A stretch of 10,629 bases of DNA from assembly GCA_041600915.1 (NCBI GenBank), contig JBFIJC010000108.1, positions 1 to 10,629 of the forward strand, written 5' to 3'. Under the pieces are notes generated by a model, which was not told where the DNA came from, did not search any database, and saw only the letters and a list, made by a program, of their open reading frames with translations. This DNA is from Nitrogeniibacter sp041600915 (GTDB lineage Bacteria > Pseudomonadota > Gammaproteobacteria > Burkholderiales > Rhodocyclaceae). The translations under genes were made by a program, and so were the position numbers. This document shows positions 1-7,105 of the stretch, piece after piece (the first letter of the stretch is position 1; each line of letters opens with the position of its first letter).

Positions 1-156
1 AAAGCGATCGCTTCTCGCTCGGCCCTGGCCCAGCGCGTCCCAAGTGAAGCCTGGCGGCAGGCCCGATCGCCGACAAAATTCGTTTGACATACTTGTGCGG
101 TGCCGCACGCATTAACCATGTTCAAAGCCGGGGAATTGCGCGACAATGCCCTGATC

Positions 157-2979
157 ATGAAACGTCAGCTGCCATTTCTGCGCGTCTTCTTGGCGATCCT
201 TGCCCTTGTGCTCCAGATATCCACTGCTGGCGCAAGCGAGTCATTGGAGCTGACGCCTGACGAACAGGCCTGGCTCAAGGCGCACCCGGTCATTCGGATC
301 GGCGTTGACGCCGGCTATGCCCCCTACGCTTTTATTGACGCACAAGGTCAGCCCGCCGGGGTCTCCTCTGAGATCACTGCGCGGGTCGCCCAGCGCCTCG
401 GCGTGCGGCTGGAGCTCGTGCCAGATTTGAGCTGGCCAGAAATTCTCGACGGCGCGCGTCAGCGAACGCTTGACCTCATTACCACCGCAGCCAAACGCCC
501 CGAACGCGAGGAATACCTCAACTTCACGCGTGACTATCTGCCAACGCCGCTGGTGGTCATGACGCGCACCGATACGCCCCGGTTGCGCAATCTGGCACAG
601 CTCAACGGCCGCAGCGTTGCGCTGGTAACGCGCTATTCGTCCTCTGCACTGGCCATGGAGCGCTATCCGGAAATGCGGGTGCTGGCGGTAGACACCCCGC
701 TTGAAGGCTTGCAAGCCGTGTCCGACGGTCGCGCCGAGGCCTACATCGGCGTGCTCGGCATCAACACCTATATTGCCAGCCAGCACGGCATATCCAACGT
801 CAAGGTCAATACCGGCTTCAGCCACGACAACGCCCAGGCCTACGGTGTGCGCAAAGACTGGCCGGAGCTGGTGCCCTTGCTCGAAAAAGCCCTCGACTCG
901 ATTCCCGAAGCGGAAAAGAACGACATTTTTTTGCGCTGGATTCCTGTCTCAGCCGACGATATACAGGTGCCCTCCGGGACACTGGACGCCGAGATGTTGG
1001 CCAGGCTCGCCGCACTGCCCCCCCTGCGTGTCGGCGTGACCACCAACCGGCCACCCTTCGATTTTGTCGACAAGAACGGACAGCACGCTGGGCTGGCCGC
1101 CGACATGCTGGCGCTGCTGGTTCGCAATACCGGGATGAAAACCACCATTGTTCCGGCCGGCAGCATGGCAGATTTGATGCAGCAACTTGCCGATGGGCAA
1201 CTCGACCTGGTGCTGGCAGCGAGCAGCGCAGGGCCGAGTTTGTCGTCCGACGTACTTAGCGAGCCCTATTTTTCCTCTTCGCTCGGCGTATTCGTGCGCA
1301 AGGGAAAGGTGTTTCTGGGCGAATTGCGCGACCTCTTCGACCACGGCGTTGCCGTGAACAAAGGCGGTTTCGCCGACGAAATATTGAGCGCGTATCCACG
1401 TATCGAACGCCAGGCCTACCCCAGCCTGGGCGACGCCATGAATGCCGTACTCAGCGGCGAAGCGGATCACATGGTTGCCGAAACGACATCTATCCTGCGT
1501 GTGATCGAAGATGAAGGGATGGCGGGCCTGCACTATGCGGGGCGACTTGATGAGGTGCCGGTCCGGATCAGCATTGCGGTCAGCCCGCGCATGCCGGGCC
1601 TGGTTACGCTTATCGACGCCGGACTGGCCTCGATTTCACATAGCGAGGCGACAACCGTTCGCCGTAGATGGGTCGGCGCCTCCTTGTCCGAAGGTATCGA
1701 CCCTCAGCAAGTCTGGCGGTGGGGCTCAGGCGCATTGATGGCGCTGGCGGTTGGCGTTTTTGCGTTTTTTCTGTGGTCGCGCCAGATCAGGCATGGTCGG
1801 GAGCGGTTTCGCAACGTGGTCGAATCCGCCCCCAACGGCATTGTGCTGGTCAATCAGGCGGGCATCATCAGACTGGTCAACGCGCATATCGAAAAGATGT
1901 TTGGCTATCCGCGCGAAGCACTGATCGGGCAACCCGTCGAGATGTTGCTCCCAGAGTCGCTGCGCGCCTCGCATGTCGGCCATCGGCGGCGCTTCTTTAC
2001 GGCGGCGCAAACCCGCGCCATGGGTGAAGGCCGCGATTTGTTCGGCCTGCGTAAAGATGGCAGTACCTTCCCACTTGAGATCGGCCTCAACCCGCTGCCG
2101 ACGCCCAAGGGCCTGGCCGTGCTGGCGGCCATCATCGACATTACCGAGCGCAAACAAGCCGAGGCCGCCATGCAGGAACTCAACGAGGCCTTGATCCAGC
2201 GCTCGTCCGAGCTGGCGGTGGCCAAGCAGCGCGCCGAATCGGCAGACCGCATGAAGTCGGTCTTTCTTGCCACCATGTCGCACGAATTGCGCACTCCGCT
2301 CAACTCGATCATCGGGTTCTCGGGCATCCTCAGTCAGGAACTCGCAGGACCACTCAACGAAGAGCAATCCAAGCAAATGAGCATGATCATCGGCAGCGCA
2401 AAGCACCTGCTCGAACTGATCAACGACGTGCTCGACCTGTCCAAGATCGAGGCCGAACAACTCGAGGTTGAATTCGAGCGCTTTGACGCACGCGCAGTGC
2501 TCACACACGCGCTCGACATGGTCGCGCCGCTTGCAGACGCAAAAAAGCTTGCCCTTACATCGCAAATCACACCTGAAGTTGATCAGCTCGTGGGCGATGA
2601 AAGGCGCTTCCGCCAAGTGCTGGTGAACATTCTGACCAACGCGATCAAATTCACTGACACCGGCAGCGTCGCGCTTTCCGCCGCCGTGGATGAGGCGGAT
2701 GGCGAACCCCGCTTTCGAGTGCGCGTCACCGACACCGGCATCGGCATCGACAGCGAAGATCTCGAACACATCTTCAAACCCTTCCATCAGATCGACAGTG
2801 GCAGCACCCGCCAGCAGGATGGCACCGGGCTCGGGCTCCCGATCTGTCAAAAGCTGGTGAGTCTGCTCGGCGGTAAAATCACCGTCAGCAGCGAACCCGG
2901 CCGCGGCACCACGTTTGAATTCTGGTTGCCATTGACTCACGATGGCCGTCAAACCGGCGGCCCCGGAACAACGCAATGA
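157..2979 (+). CDS. Membrane sensor histidine kinase, two periplasmic SBP_bac_3-type domains plus PAS
   Basis: This is a BvgS/EvgS-like sensor kinase that probably reads a small ligand in the periplasm and passes phosphate to the receivers encoded next to it. Numbering is for a 940-residue product starting at 157. Residues 1-26 look like a signal peptide (basic start, long hydrophobic core, small residues ending AGA). Two Venus-flytrap domains follow (about 30-262 and 283-505), then one membrane helix (519-541), a PAS domain (549-665), a coiled coil, HisKA with phospho-acceptor H709 in MSHELRTP, and HATPase_c with N box (near 819), DTGIGI (859) and GTGLGLP (near 888). There is no receiver domain of its own. 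In-frame starts at 100 (GTG) and 118 (ATG) would put about 13-19 extra residues before the signal peptide, so I prefer 157; no clear Shine-Dalgarno decides it. A consensus -35 TTGACA lies at 84-89 without a good -10. The second flytrap domain lacks the ligand-binding arginine motif seen in the first (PER). The ligand cannot be told from the sequence. Confidence 0.9.
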   Translation: MKRQLPFLRVFLAILALVLQISTAGASESLELTPDEQAWLKAHPVIRIGVDAGYAPYAFIDAQGQPAGVSSEITARVAQRLGVRLELVPDLSWPEILDGARQRTLDLITTAAKRPEREEYLNFTRDYLPTPLVVMTRTDTPRLRNLAQLNGRSVALVTRYSSSALAMERYPEMRVLAVDTPLEGLQAVSDGRAEAYIGVLGINTYIASQHGISNVKVNTGFSHDNAQAYGVRKDWPELVPLLEKALDSIPEAEKNDIFLRWIPVSADDIQVPSGTLDAEMLARLAALPPLRVGVTTNRPPFDFVDKNGQHAGLAADMLALLVRNTGMKTTIVPAGSMADLMQQLADGQLDLVLAASSAGPSLSSDVLSEPYFSSSLGVFVRKGKVFLGELRDLFDHGVAVNKGGFADEILSAYPRIERQAYPSLGDAMNAVLSGEADHMVAETTSILRVIEDEGMAGLHYAGRLDEVPVRISIAVSPRMPGLVTLIDAGLASISHSEATTVRRRWVGASLSEGIDPQQVWRWGSGALMALAVGVFAFFLWSRQIRHGRERFRNVVESAPNGIVLVNQAGIIRLVNAHIEKMFGYPREALIGQPVEMLLPESLRASHVGHRRRFFTAAQTRAMGEGRDLFGLRKDGSTFPLEIGLNPLPTPKGLAVLAAIIDITERKQAEAAMQELNEALIQRSSELAVAKQRAESADRMKSVFLATMSHELRTPLNSIIGFSGILSQELAGPLNEEQSKQMSMIIGSAKHLLELINDVLDLSKIEAEQLEVEFERFDARAVLTHALDMVAPLADAKKLALTSQITPEVDQLVGDERRFRQVLVNILTNAIKFTDTGSVALSAAVDEADGEPRFRVRVTDTGIGIDSEDLEHIFKPFHQIDSGSTRQQDGTGLGLPICQKLVSLLGGKITVSSEPGRGTTFEFWLPLTHDGRQTGGPGTTQ

Positions 2980-3356
2980 AGAAAACCGTCCTGGTCGTGG
3001 AAGACAACGACAACAATCTCTATCTGGTGACTTTTCTGCTCGAAAAGCGCAATCTGGAAGTCATCGCCGCGCGCGACGGCCCGGCCGGCATCGCCATGGC
3101 GCAGCAACAGCCACCGGCGCTGATTTTGCTCGACATCCAGCTCCCCGGCATGGATGGCTATGCGGTTGCCCGCGCATTGCGTGCCATCCCTGCGCTCGAC
3201 ACGGTACCTATCGTGGCGGTGAGCTCCTACGCCATGTTCGGCGACCGCGAGCGTGGCCTGGCCGCAGGTTGCAACGGCTACATCGAAAAACCGATCGACC
3301 CGACGACATTCGTAGATCAACTCCTCCCGTATCTCGAAGGAGGCCTCACCCCATGA
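2976..3356 (+). CDS. Stand-alone CheY/DivK-like receiver (response regulator)
   Basis: This is a single receiver domain of 126 residues with no output domain, so it acts by protein-protein contact or as a phosphate shuttle. It shows the acidic pair E9-D10, the phospho-acceptor D53 in LLDIQLPGMDG, S83 at the switch Thr/Ser position and K105 in EKP. The start ATG overlaps the stop of the upstream kinase gene (ATGA), and its own stop overlaps the next start in the same way. The three proteins are therefore probably made together by coupled translation. It likely takes phosphate from the upstream kinase, which has no receiver, and may relay it to the hybrid kinase downstream; that route is inference. 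A DivK-like role is an analogy from domain content only. Confidence 0.9.
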   Translation: MKKTVLVVEDNDNNLYLVTFLLEKRNLEVIAARDGPAGIAMAQQQPPALILLDIQLPGMDGYAVARALRAIPALDTVPIVAVSSYAMFGDRERGLAAGCNGYIEKPIDPTTFVDQLLPYLEGGLTP

Positions 3357-5605
3357 AGCGTTTGCTCGCAGTCGATGACAACGATCAAAACCGCTATCTG
3401 CTTGAGTTCATCTTCACCAACGCAGGCTGGCAAGTCACGTCTGCACGCAATGGCACCGAAGCACTTGCCGCGGCAAAAAAACGCCCCCCCGATCTCATCA
3501 TTACCGACATTCTGATGCCGACGATGGACGGATTTGAATTGTGCCGACAATGGCGTGCCGATGAGCAGTTGCGGGATATTCCATTCATCTTCTATACCGC
3601 GACCTACACCGACCCAAAAGACGAAGCCTTCGCGCTCAGCCTTGGAGGCGACCGTTTTTTGCGCAAGCCCGCAGACCCCGCACTCATCATGCAGGTCGTC
3701 GAAGAACTCATGGCACAGAAAGACAGTGATCGGCCCGCACCGCCAGAGTCGCCGACGCATCCCGACACAGAGGTGCTGCAGCAATACAACCAGGCCCTGG
3801 TGCGCAAACTTGAAAAAAAGCTGCTTGATCTCGAACGAACCGAACGCGAGTTGCAGATCGAAGTTGCCCAACGCAAACAAACAGAAGAAGCGCTCAAACT
3901 GCGCTCAACGGAACTGGCCAATCTCAATGAAATGAGCACGCGGGTTAACGCCAGCCTCGATCTCGACAACGTCGCACAAACGATCGTCGACGAGAGCCTG
4001 CGCGTTTCGGCAGCCGACCTGTGCCTGTTGCTTCTGCGTACCGACAATCAGCCTCACCTGCTCGCCTCAGCCACGCGCGACGAAACGATCAGCCCTGACG
4101 ATTTCCCCCGTTTCGGGACCGACAAATGTCAGTGCCGCGCAGCGCTTGAACAAGAAACCCCGATTTATTGCCCCGACACCTCAGCGGCCTTTGCTGACTG
4201 CGAAACCAGCGGTGCGGCCGCTTTTGCCGCCCTGCCGCTCACCGTTGGCGAGAAAACCATCGGCGTGCTGGGCCTGGCGTCAGTAAAAAGCCGCGATTTT
4301 GAAAAACAAGCCGTTTTTCTCGAAACCCTGAGCAAGCACGCCGCCATGGGCCTGCAGAACGCGAGCATGCATGAACAGATTCGTAAACATGCGGCCGATC
4401 TCGAAATGCGGGTTGCCGAGCGCACCGCTGAATTGAACACTGCAAAATCTCAAGCCGAAGCTGCCAGCATCGCCAAAAGTAGCTTTCTGTCGAACATGAG
4501 CCACGAAATTCGCACGCCCATGAATGGCATCGTCGGCATGGTCAATCTGCTACGCCGGCAAAACCTGTCAGCAAAGCAGTCTCTACAGATTGAAACCATT
4601 GGCCGCTGCACGCAGCACCTGACCTCAATCATCAATGACATTCTTGATCTCTCGAAGATTGAAGCGGGAAAATTCACACTCGAAGAAATACCAGTCGATA
4701 TTGGTGCGTTCATGGGCAATGTGGCTTCGTTTATTGCCGAAAATTGCAAAGAGAAGGGGCTTCGTCTTGAAGTCGAAGCGCCGGACCTAAAAGATTCGCT
4801 GCTCGGCGACCCCACCCGCTTGCAGCAAGCACTGCTCAACTACGCGACCAATGCCGTCAAATTCACCAAAGATGGCTTCATCAAGATACGCGCCACACAA
4901 CTGGACGAGACGCCCAGCTCAGTCAAGCTGCGCTTCGAGGTCGAAGACTCCGGCATTGGCGCAGATTCAGACACCCTGTCCACGCTGTTCGATGCCTTTG
5001 AGCAAGCCGATAGCTCCATGACCCGGCACTACGGCGGCACGGGTCTTGGCCTCACCATCACCCGGCATCTCGCCCAACTGATGGGCGGCAAGGCCGGCGC
5101 CAGCAGCACCCCCGGCGCAGGCAGCACCTTCTGGTTCAGCGCCAGCCTTAAAAAACAGCTTGCACCCGCGGCAACCGCAGCTCCCGCCGTCACCGACGCC
5201 GAAGCCCAGCTCCGACACCACTACGCAGGCCGCCGAGTACTGCTCGTCGACGACGAGCCCATAAATCGCGAGATCGTGAGGCAACTTCTTCTCGATGCCC
5301 AGTTGGTGGTCGACCCCGCCGTAGACGGCGCTGAAGCCATCGAACTCGCCCAGAAAAACCAGTATTCAGCCATCCTCATGGACATGCAGATGCCCAAAGT
5401 CGACGGCCCGGAAGCCACCCGGGTAATCCGTCAAATCGCTGGATACCAAAACACCCCCATCATCGCCATTACTGCCAACGCGTTCTCGGACGACAAAGCA
5501 CGCTGCATGCACGCCGGAATGAATGAGGTTCTGATCAAACCCTTGAATCCCGAAGAATTGTTCCTGGCGCTGCTACGTGCACTCAACGGCAGCGCCGCTG
5601 CATAA
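3353..5605 (+). CDS. Soluble hybrid histidine kinase REC-GAF-HisKA-HATPase-REC
   Basis: This is a 750-residue cytoplasmic hybrid kinase. Residues 1-120 form a receiver (D8/D9, phospho-acceptor D52, T82, K105). A charged coiled coil (about 135-185) leads to a GAF domain (about 188-345) containing C259 and C261 plus further cysteines. HisKA follows with H384 in MSHEIRTPMNG, then HATPase_c (N box near 493, DSGIGA, GTGLGL). The C-terminal receiver spans about 626-745, with phospho-acceptor D677 in MDMQMPKVDG and a KPL lysine. No membrane helices are visible. The start at 3353 is supported by an AAGGAGG Shine-Dalgarno 9 nt upstream and by the ATGA overlap with the preceding gene; the frame stays open back to 2942, but that stretch lies over the receiver gene and is not protein-like. 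An N-terminal receiver suggests that another kinase, perhaps the upstream one, controls this enzyme. No HPt module is present, so the last step of any relay must be encoded elsewhere. Confidence 0.92.
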   Translation: MKRLLAVDDNDQNRYLLEFIFTNAGWQVTSARNGTEALAAAKKRPPDLIITDILMPTMDGFELCRQWRADEQLRDIPFIFYTATYTDPKDEAFALSLGGDRFLRKPADPALIMQVVEELMAQKDSDRPAPPESPTHPDTEVLQQYNQALVRKLEKKLLDLERTERELQIEVAQRKQTEEALKLRSTELANLNEMSTRVNASLDLDNVAQTIVDESLRVSAADLCLLLLRTDNQPHLLASATRDETISPDDFPRFGTDKCQCRAALEQETPIYCPDTSAAFADCETSGAAAFAALPLTVGEKTIGVLGLASVKSRDFEKQAVFLETLSKHAAMGLQNASMHEQIRKHAADLEMRVAERTAELNTAKSQAEAASIAKSSFLSNMSHEIRTPMNGIVGMVNLLRRQNLSAKQSLQIETIGRCTQHLTSIINDILDLSKIEAGKFTLEEIPVDIGAFMGNVASFIAENCKEKGLRLEVEAPDLKDSLLGDPTRLQQALLNYATNAVKFTKDGFIKIRATQLDETPSSVKLRFEVEDSGIGADSDTLSTLFDAFEQADSSMTRHYGGTGLGLTITRHLAQLMGGKAGASSTPGAGSTFWFSASLKKQLAPAATAAPAVTDAEAQLRHHYAGRRVLLVDDEPINREIVRQLLLDAQLVVDPAVDGAEAIELAQKNQYSAILMDMQMPKVDGPEATRVIRQIAGYQNTPIIAITANAFSDDKARCMHAGMNEVLIKPLNPEELFLALLRALNGSAAA

Positions 5606-5645
5606 AGGCATTCCGCACCGCACACGGCCTATCGCCTCACGAGCG

Positions 5646-5670
5646 GACCCTGCCCGGAAACATCAGGGTC
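5646..5670 (+). terminator. Weak inverted repeat downstream of the kinase operon
   Basis: GACCCTG (5646-5652) pairs with CAGGGTC (5664-5670) across an 11-nt loop, about 40 nt after the operon stop. It could end the operon transcript, but there is no T-run after it, so this is only a possibility. Confidence 0.25.
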
Positions 5671-5683
5671 AATGTACTGCCGA

Positions 5684-5777
5684 TCAATCGCGCAACCCAT
5701 TTCGCATCCCAGAGTTCAAGGCTGCAAAGCGTCTACCGGGAGAGGGGCGATTCAATGTTTTCATGGGCTAGGTCTAA
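5684..5777 (-). pseudogene. Remnant of the 5' end of a sixth integron cassette
   Basis: The last core site of the array (GTTAGAC on the minus strand, 5772-5778) is a perfect GTTRRRY, so TTAGAC should be the first bases of a further cassette. An ATG 13 nt past the crossover point (5762-5764) opens a 26-codon frame to a TGA at 5684-5686. No matching R'' box GTCTAAC on the minus strand (GTTAGAC on the plus) occurs between here and the kinase operon, so this cassette has no attC and cannot be excised as a unit. It is either a truncated cassette or chance sequence at the old end of the array. The 26-residue peptide is not recognised and has no Shine-Dalgarno. Confidence 0.35.
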
Positions 5778-5846
5778 CGCTTCAATAACCGGCGCAGCTT
5801 TGCTGCGTCCGGCGCCGAAGGCGCGCAGTTGATTGACTTGTTAAAG
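5772..5846 (-). repeat. attC of cassette 5 (75 bp)
   Basis: On the minus strand R'' CTTTAAC (5840-5846) and R' GTTAGAC (5772-5778) bound an imperfect palindrome. The inner arms AGTCAATCAA and TTATTGAAGC act as L'' and L', and the centre holds a GC-rich stem (GGCGCAGC / GCTGCGTCC). R' fits the GTTRRRY consensus only on the minus strand, which fixes the orientation. The stop codon of the cassette 5 gene lies inside R''. Confidence 0.9.
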
Positions 5847-6230
5847 GTTGCCAACTGCGATGCCTGCTAATACTAAAATTACCAACCCAAAATTAAACCA
5901 GTTGCCAAACTTTCGACTGGCCACTGATTCTTCGGCACTAATAGACCGCAGGGGGGTAGATGCTAACTCTCCGAAACGACCCACAAGCCAAATCAATGGC
6001 ACAGCGAGAAAAACATAAATATTGTTACTTACAACAAATATATAACCGCACAGCGCAATTACCAGCCATGTAATTAGAAAGGGCCATGCAGACTGAAAGC
6101 CGAAGCGATACTTAGAGTGAATATAACTAAGCTCACCACAGCTATTGCATCTGGCAGGGGAGTCTGAGCCGCACCAATACTTGGCCCATATTCCTACCCC
6201 TTTATTTTTACAGTGAGGGCACTGAAACAT
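5841..6230 (-). CDS. Cassette 5: zinc-ribbon membrane protein, function unknown
   Basis: The product has 129 residues. The N-terminus carries two CxxC knuckles, C4-P-H-C7 and C28-N-S-C31, as in a small zinc ribbon, with one more cysteine at 20. About three hydrophobic segments follow (roughly 48-67, 70-87 and 111-127), so it is probably an inner-membrane protein with a metal-binding head in the cytoplasm. The ATG lies 13 nt inside the cassette. The only Shine-Dalgarno-like bases (AAAGG) are part of or next to the core site GTTAAAG, so the recombination half-site may help start translation. No internal promoter is visible; expression probably depends on read-through along the array. Small CxxC membrane proteins of this build are common among proteobacterial cassette and plasmid genes, but none that I know has an assigned role. 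The coding sequence is AT-richer than the host genes. Confidence 0.85.
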   Translation of the reverse strand: MFQCPHCKNKGVGIWAKYWCGSDSPARCNSCGELSYIHSKYRFGFQSAWPFLITWLVIALCGYIFVVSNNIYVFLAVPLIWLVGRFGELASTPLRSISAEESVASRKFGNWFNFGLVILVLAGIAVGNL

Positions 6231-6237
6231 GAGAGAC

Positions 6238-6315
6238 CTTTAACGCTCACATAAACGGCCTGAGTTTACGAAGGTCCGGCGACCATCGGGAGCGCATTTG
6301 ATGTGCTTGTTATGT
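6238..6315 (-). repeat. attC of cassette 4 (78 bp)
   Basis: Minus-strand R'' ACATAAC (6309-6315) and R' GTTAAAG (6238-6244) frame inner arms AAGCACATCAAA and TTTATGTGAGC. The centre has CCGGACC, a word shared in form with the other short sites of this array. R' deviates from GTTRRRY at the last base. Confidence 0.88.
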
Positions 6316-6434
6316 GACATCAACCACTCAGACTCCCTGCCGAACGCAACACTCAAACCCACTCGATTTTTCGTCACCGCCGCGACAACGTTGCCAACGC
6401 AGCGAATTAACCTGGAAACACCGGCATGCTGCAC
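6240..6434 (-). CDS. Doubtful 64-codon frame running through the cassette 4 attC
   Basis: It begins with GTG, has no recognisable domain, and its final 25 or so residues come from the attC palindrome. Its TAA stop exists only because cassette 5 begins with TTAAAG; a neighbour beginning TTATGC would not supply a stop there. Cassette genes normally end at R'' rather than R'. I list it as the best coding candidate in this cassette, but I think it is probably not a gene. Confidence 0.15.
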   Translation of the reverse strand: MQHAGVSRLIRCVGNVVAAVTKNRVGLSVAFGRESEWLMSHNKHIKCAPDGRRTFVNSGRLCER

Positions 6435-6576
6435 CGAAGTGATTCCAACACCTTGCTTTCAGAAAACTGCCCCGCAACCATGAAACCGATTAAGCAGCCC
6501 CCGCAAAATCACATGCGGCACAAGAAACCGGTACCGACTATCAGGTCACTGCCCTACATGACCGCAGGGCACATAA
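6244..6576 (-). mobile_element. Cassette 4: no convincing gene
   Basis: This 333-bp cassette is bounded by two good core sites and ends in a full attC, but about 255 bases before the attC hold no persuasive gene. On the minus strand a 64-codon frame starts with GTG at 6434, has no nearby Shine-Dalgarno, and runs through the whole attC to a TAA at 6240-6242 formed by the next core site. Its last third is just translated attC. A plus-strand frame (6298-6483, 61 codons) also begins in the attC and looks like chance. The cassette may carry a promoter, a small RNA or a very short peptide, or it may be a decayed gene; the sequence does not say which. Confidence 0.75.
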
Positions 6577-6654
6577 CGTTTGAAATGAGCGGCGTCGCGT
6601 AGCGACGTCCGGTGCTTGCCAAAGGCAAGCACGAACTCGATTGAATTGTTAGCC
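6571..6654 (-). repeat. attC of cassette 3 (84 bp)
   Basis: Minus-strand R'' GGCTAAC (6648-6654) and R' GTTATGT (6571-6577) frame arms ATTCAATCGAG and CTCATTTCAAA. The centre folds as two clean hairpins: GTGCTTGCC with GGCAAGCAC over a 3-nt loop, and CGTCGC with GCGACG over a 3-nt loop. The ACCGGACG word between them is shared in form with the other short sites here. Confidence 0.92.
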
Positions 6655-6661
6655 ATTTCTC

Positions 6662-7015
6662 TCATACGCGCTCGATTGACACAGCTTCGATTTCTGCGGG
6701 CCAAGCGGACATGTGACCGCAACCGCCTAAAGGCCCTGCGGTGTGAATGACACCTAGAACTCTAACTCGGTGACCGCTCCATTTTTGCAATACATCGGTG
6801 TTGAGCTTCAATGCACCATTACCTGTTGTTAGCCATAGACTTGATCCGTAAACCCAATGCACCGAGGCGAGTGGTTCTTTGCGCTCGTTCTTTGGAAGAT
6901 GAGTAATCGCGCAGTGCTCAAACTCAAATTCAAGCACCCCTTCTACACCCACTGATTTGCCATTTAGTAGATGCAGTTGGTCGATTACTTCATTTACGCT
7001 CAAGTGAGGATTCAT
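6662..7015 (-). CDS. Cassette 3: small soluble protein, possible OB-fold, function unknown
   Basis: The product has 117 residues, no signal peptide and no membrane helix. Alternating hydrophobic strands around GKSVGVEGVLEFEFE (19-33), the middle LWL strand, and HRVRVLGVIH (82-91) give the rhythm of a five-stranded OB-like barrel. A glycine-rich GGCGHMSAWPAEIEA stretch closes it. The OB-fold is inferred from strand pattern only. I do not know a characterised relative; possible roles include nucleic-acid binding or an immunity-type protein, and neither is supported further. The ATG lies only 9 nt past the crossover point and no Shine-Dalgarno is visible, so translation may depend on the upstream cassette or be leaderless. 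The TGA stop falls 8 nt before R''. Confidence 0.82.
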   Translation of the reverse strand: MNPHLSVNEVIDQLHLLNGKSVGVEGVLEFEFEHCAITHLPKNERKEPLASVHWVYGSSLWLTTGNGALKLNTDVLQKWSGHRVRVLGVIHTAGPLGGCGHMSAWPAEIEAVSIERV

Positions 7016-7018
7016 GAT

Positions 7019-7105
7019 GGCTAACGTAGAGCTAACCGGCGCTGCGCGCCTTTATCGCGCAGCGTCCAGCGACTGAAAGGAGCGAGGTTGAGCGCCAGGT
7101 TAGGT
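7019..7105 (-). repeat. attC of cassette 2 (87 bp)
   Basis: Minus-strand R'' ACCTAAC (7099-7105, perfect RYYYAAC) and R' GTTAGCC (7019-7025) frame arms GCGCTCAACC and GGTTAGCTC, which pair with one unpaired base, the extrahelical base expected in attC. The centre has GCTGCGCG / CGCGCAGC with a 7-nt loop. Confidence 0.93.

Noticed and set aside
84..116. Full promoter before the first kinase
   Set aside because: TTGACA is a perfect -35 but no acceptable -10 stands 16-18 bp after it.
1726..2976. Long open frame on the minus strand opposite the first kinase
   Set aside because: It is a shadow of a GC-rich gene; the plus frame has complete PAS, HisKA and HATPase motifs there.
2942..3352. Extended N-terminus of the hybrid kinase starting at ATG 2942
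   Set aside because: This stretch lies out of frame over the receiver gene, reads as arginine-rich non-domain protein, and the real start at 3353 has a strong Shine-Dalgarno and an ATGA overlap.
5577..5771. 64-codon plus-strand frame after the kinase operon
   Set aside because: It overlaps the end of the hybrid kinase out of frame and runs into the attC border; no domain or Shine-Dalgarno is visible.
6298..6483. 61-codon plus-strand frame in cassette 4
   Set aside because: It begins inside the attC, runs against the array direction, has no ribosome-binding site and no recognisable domain.
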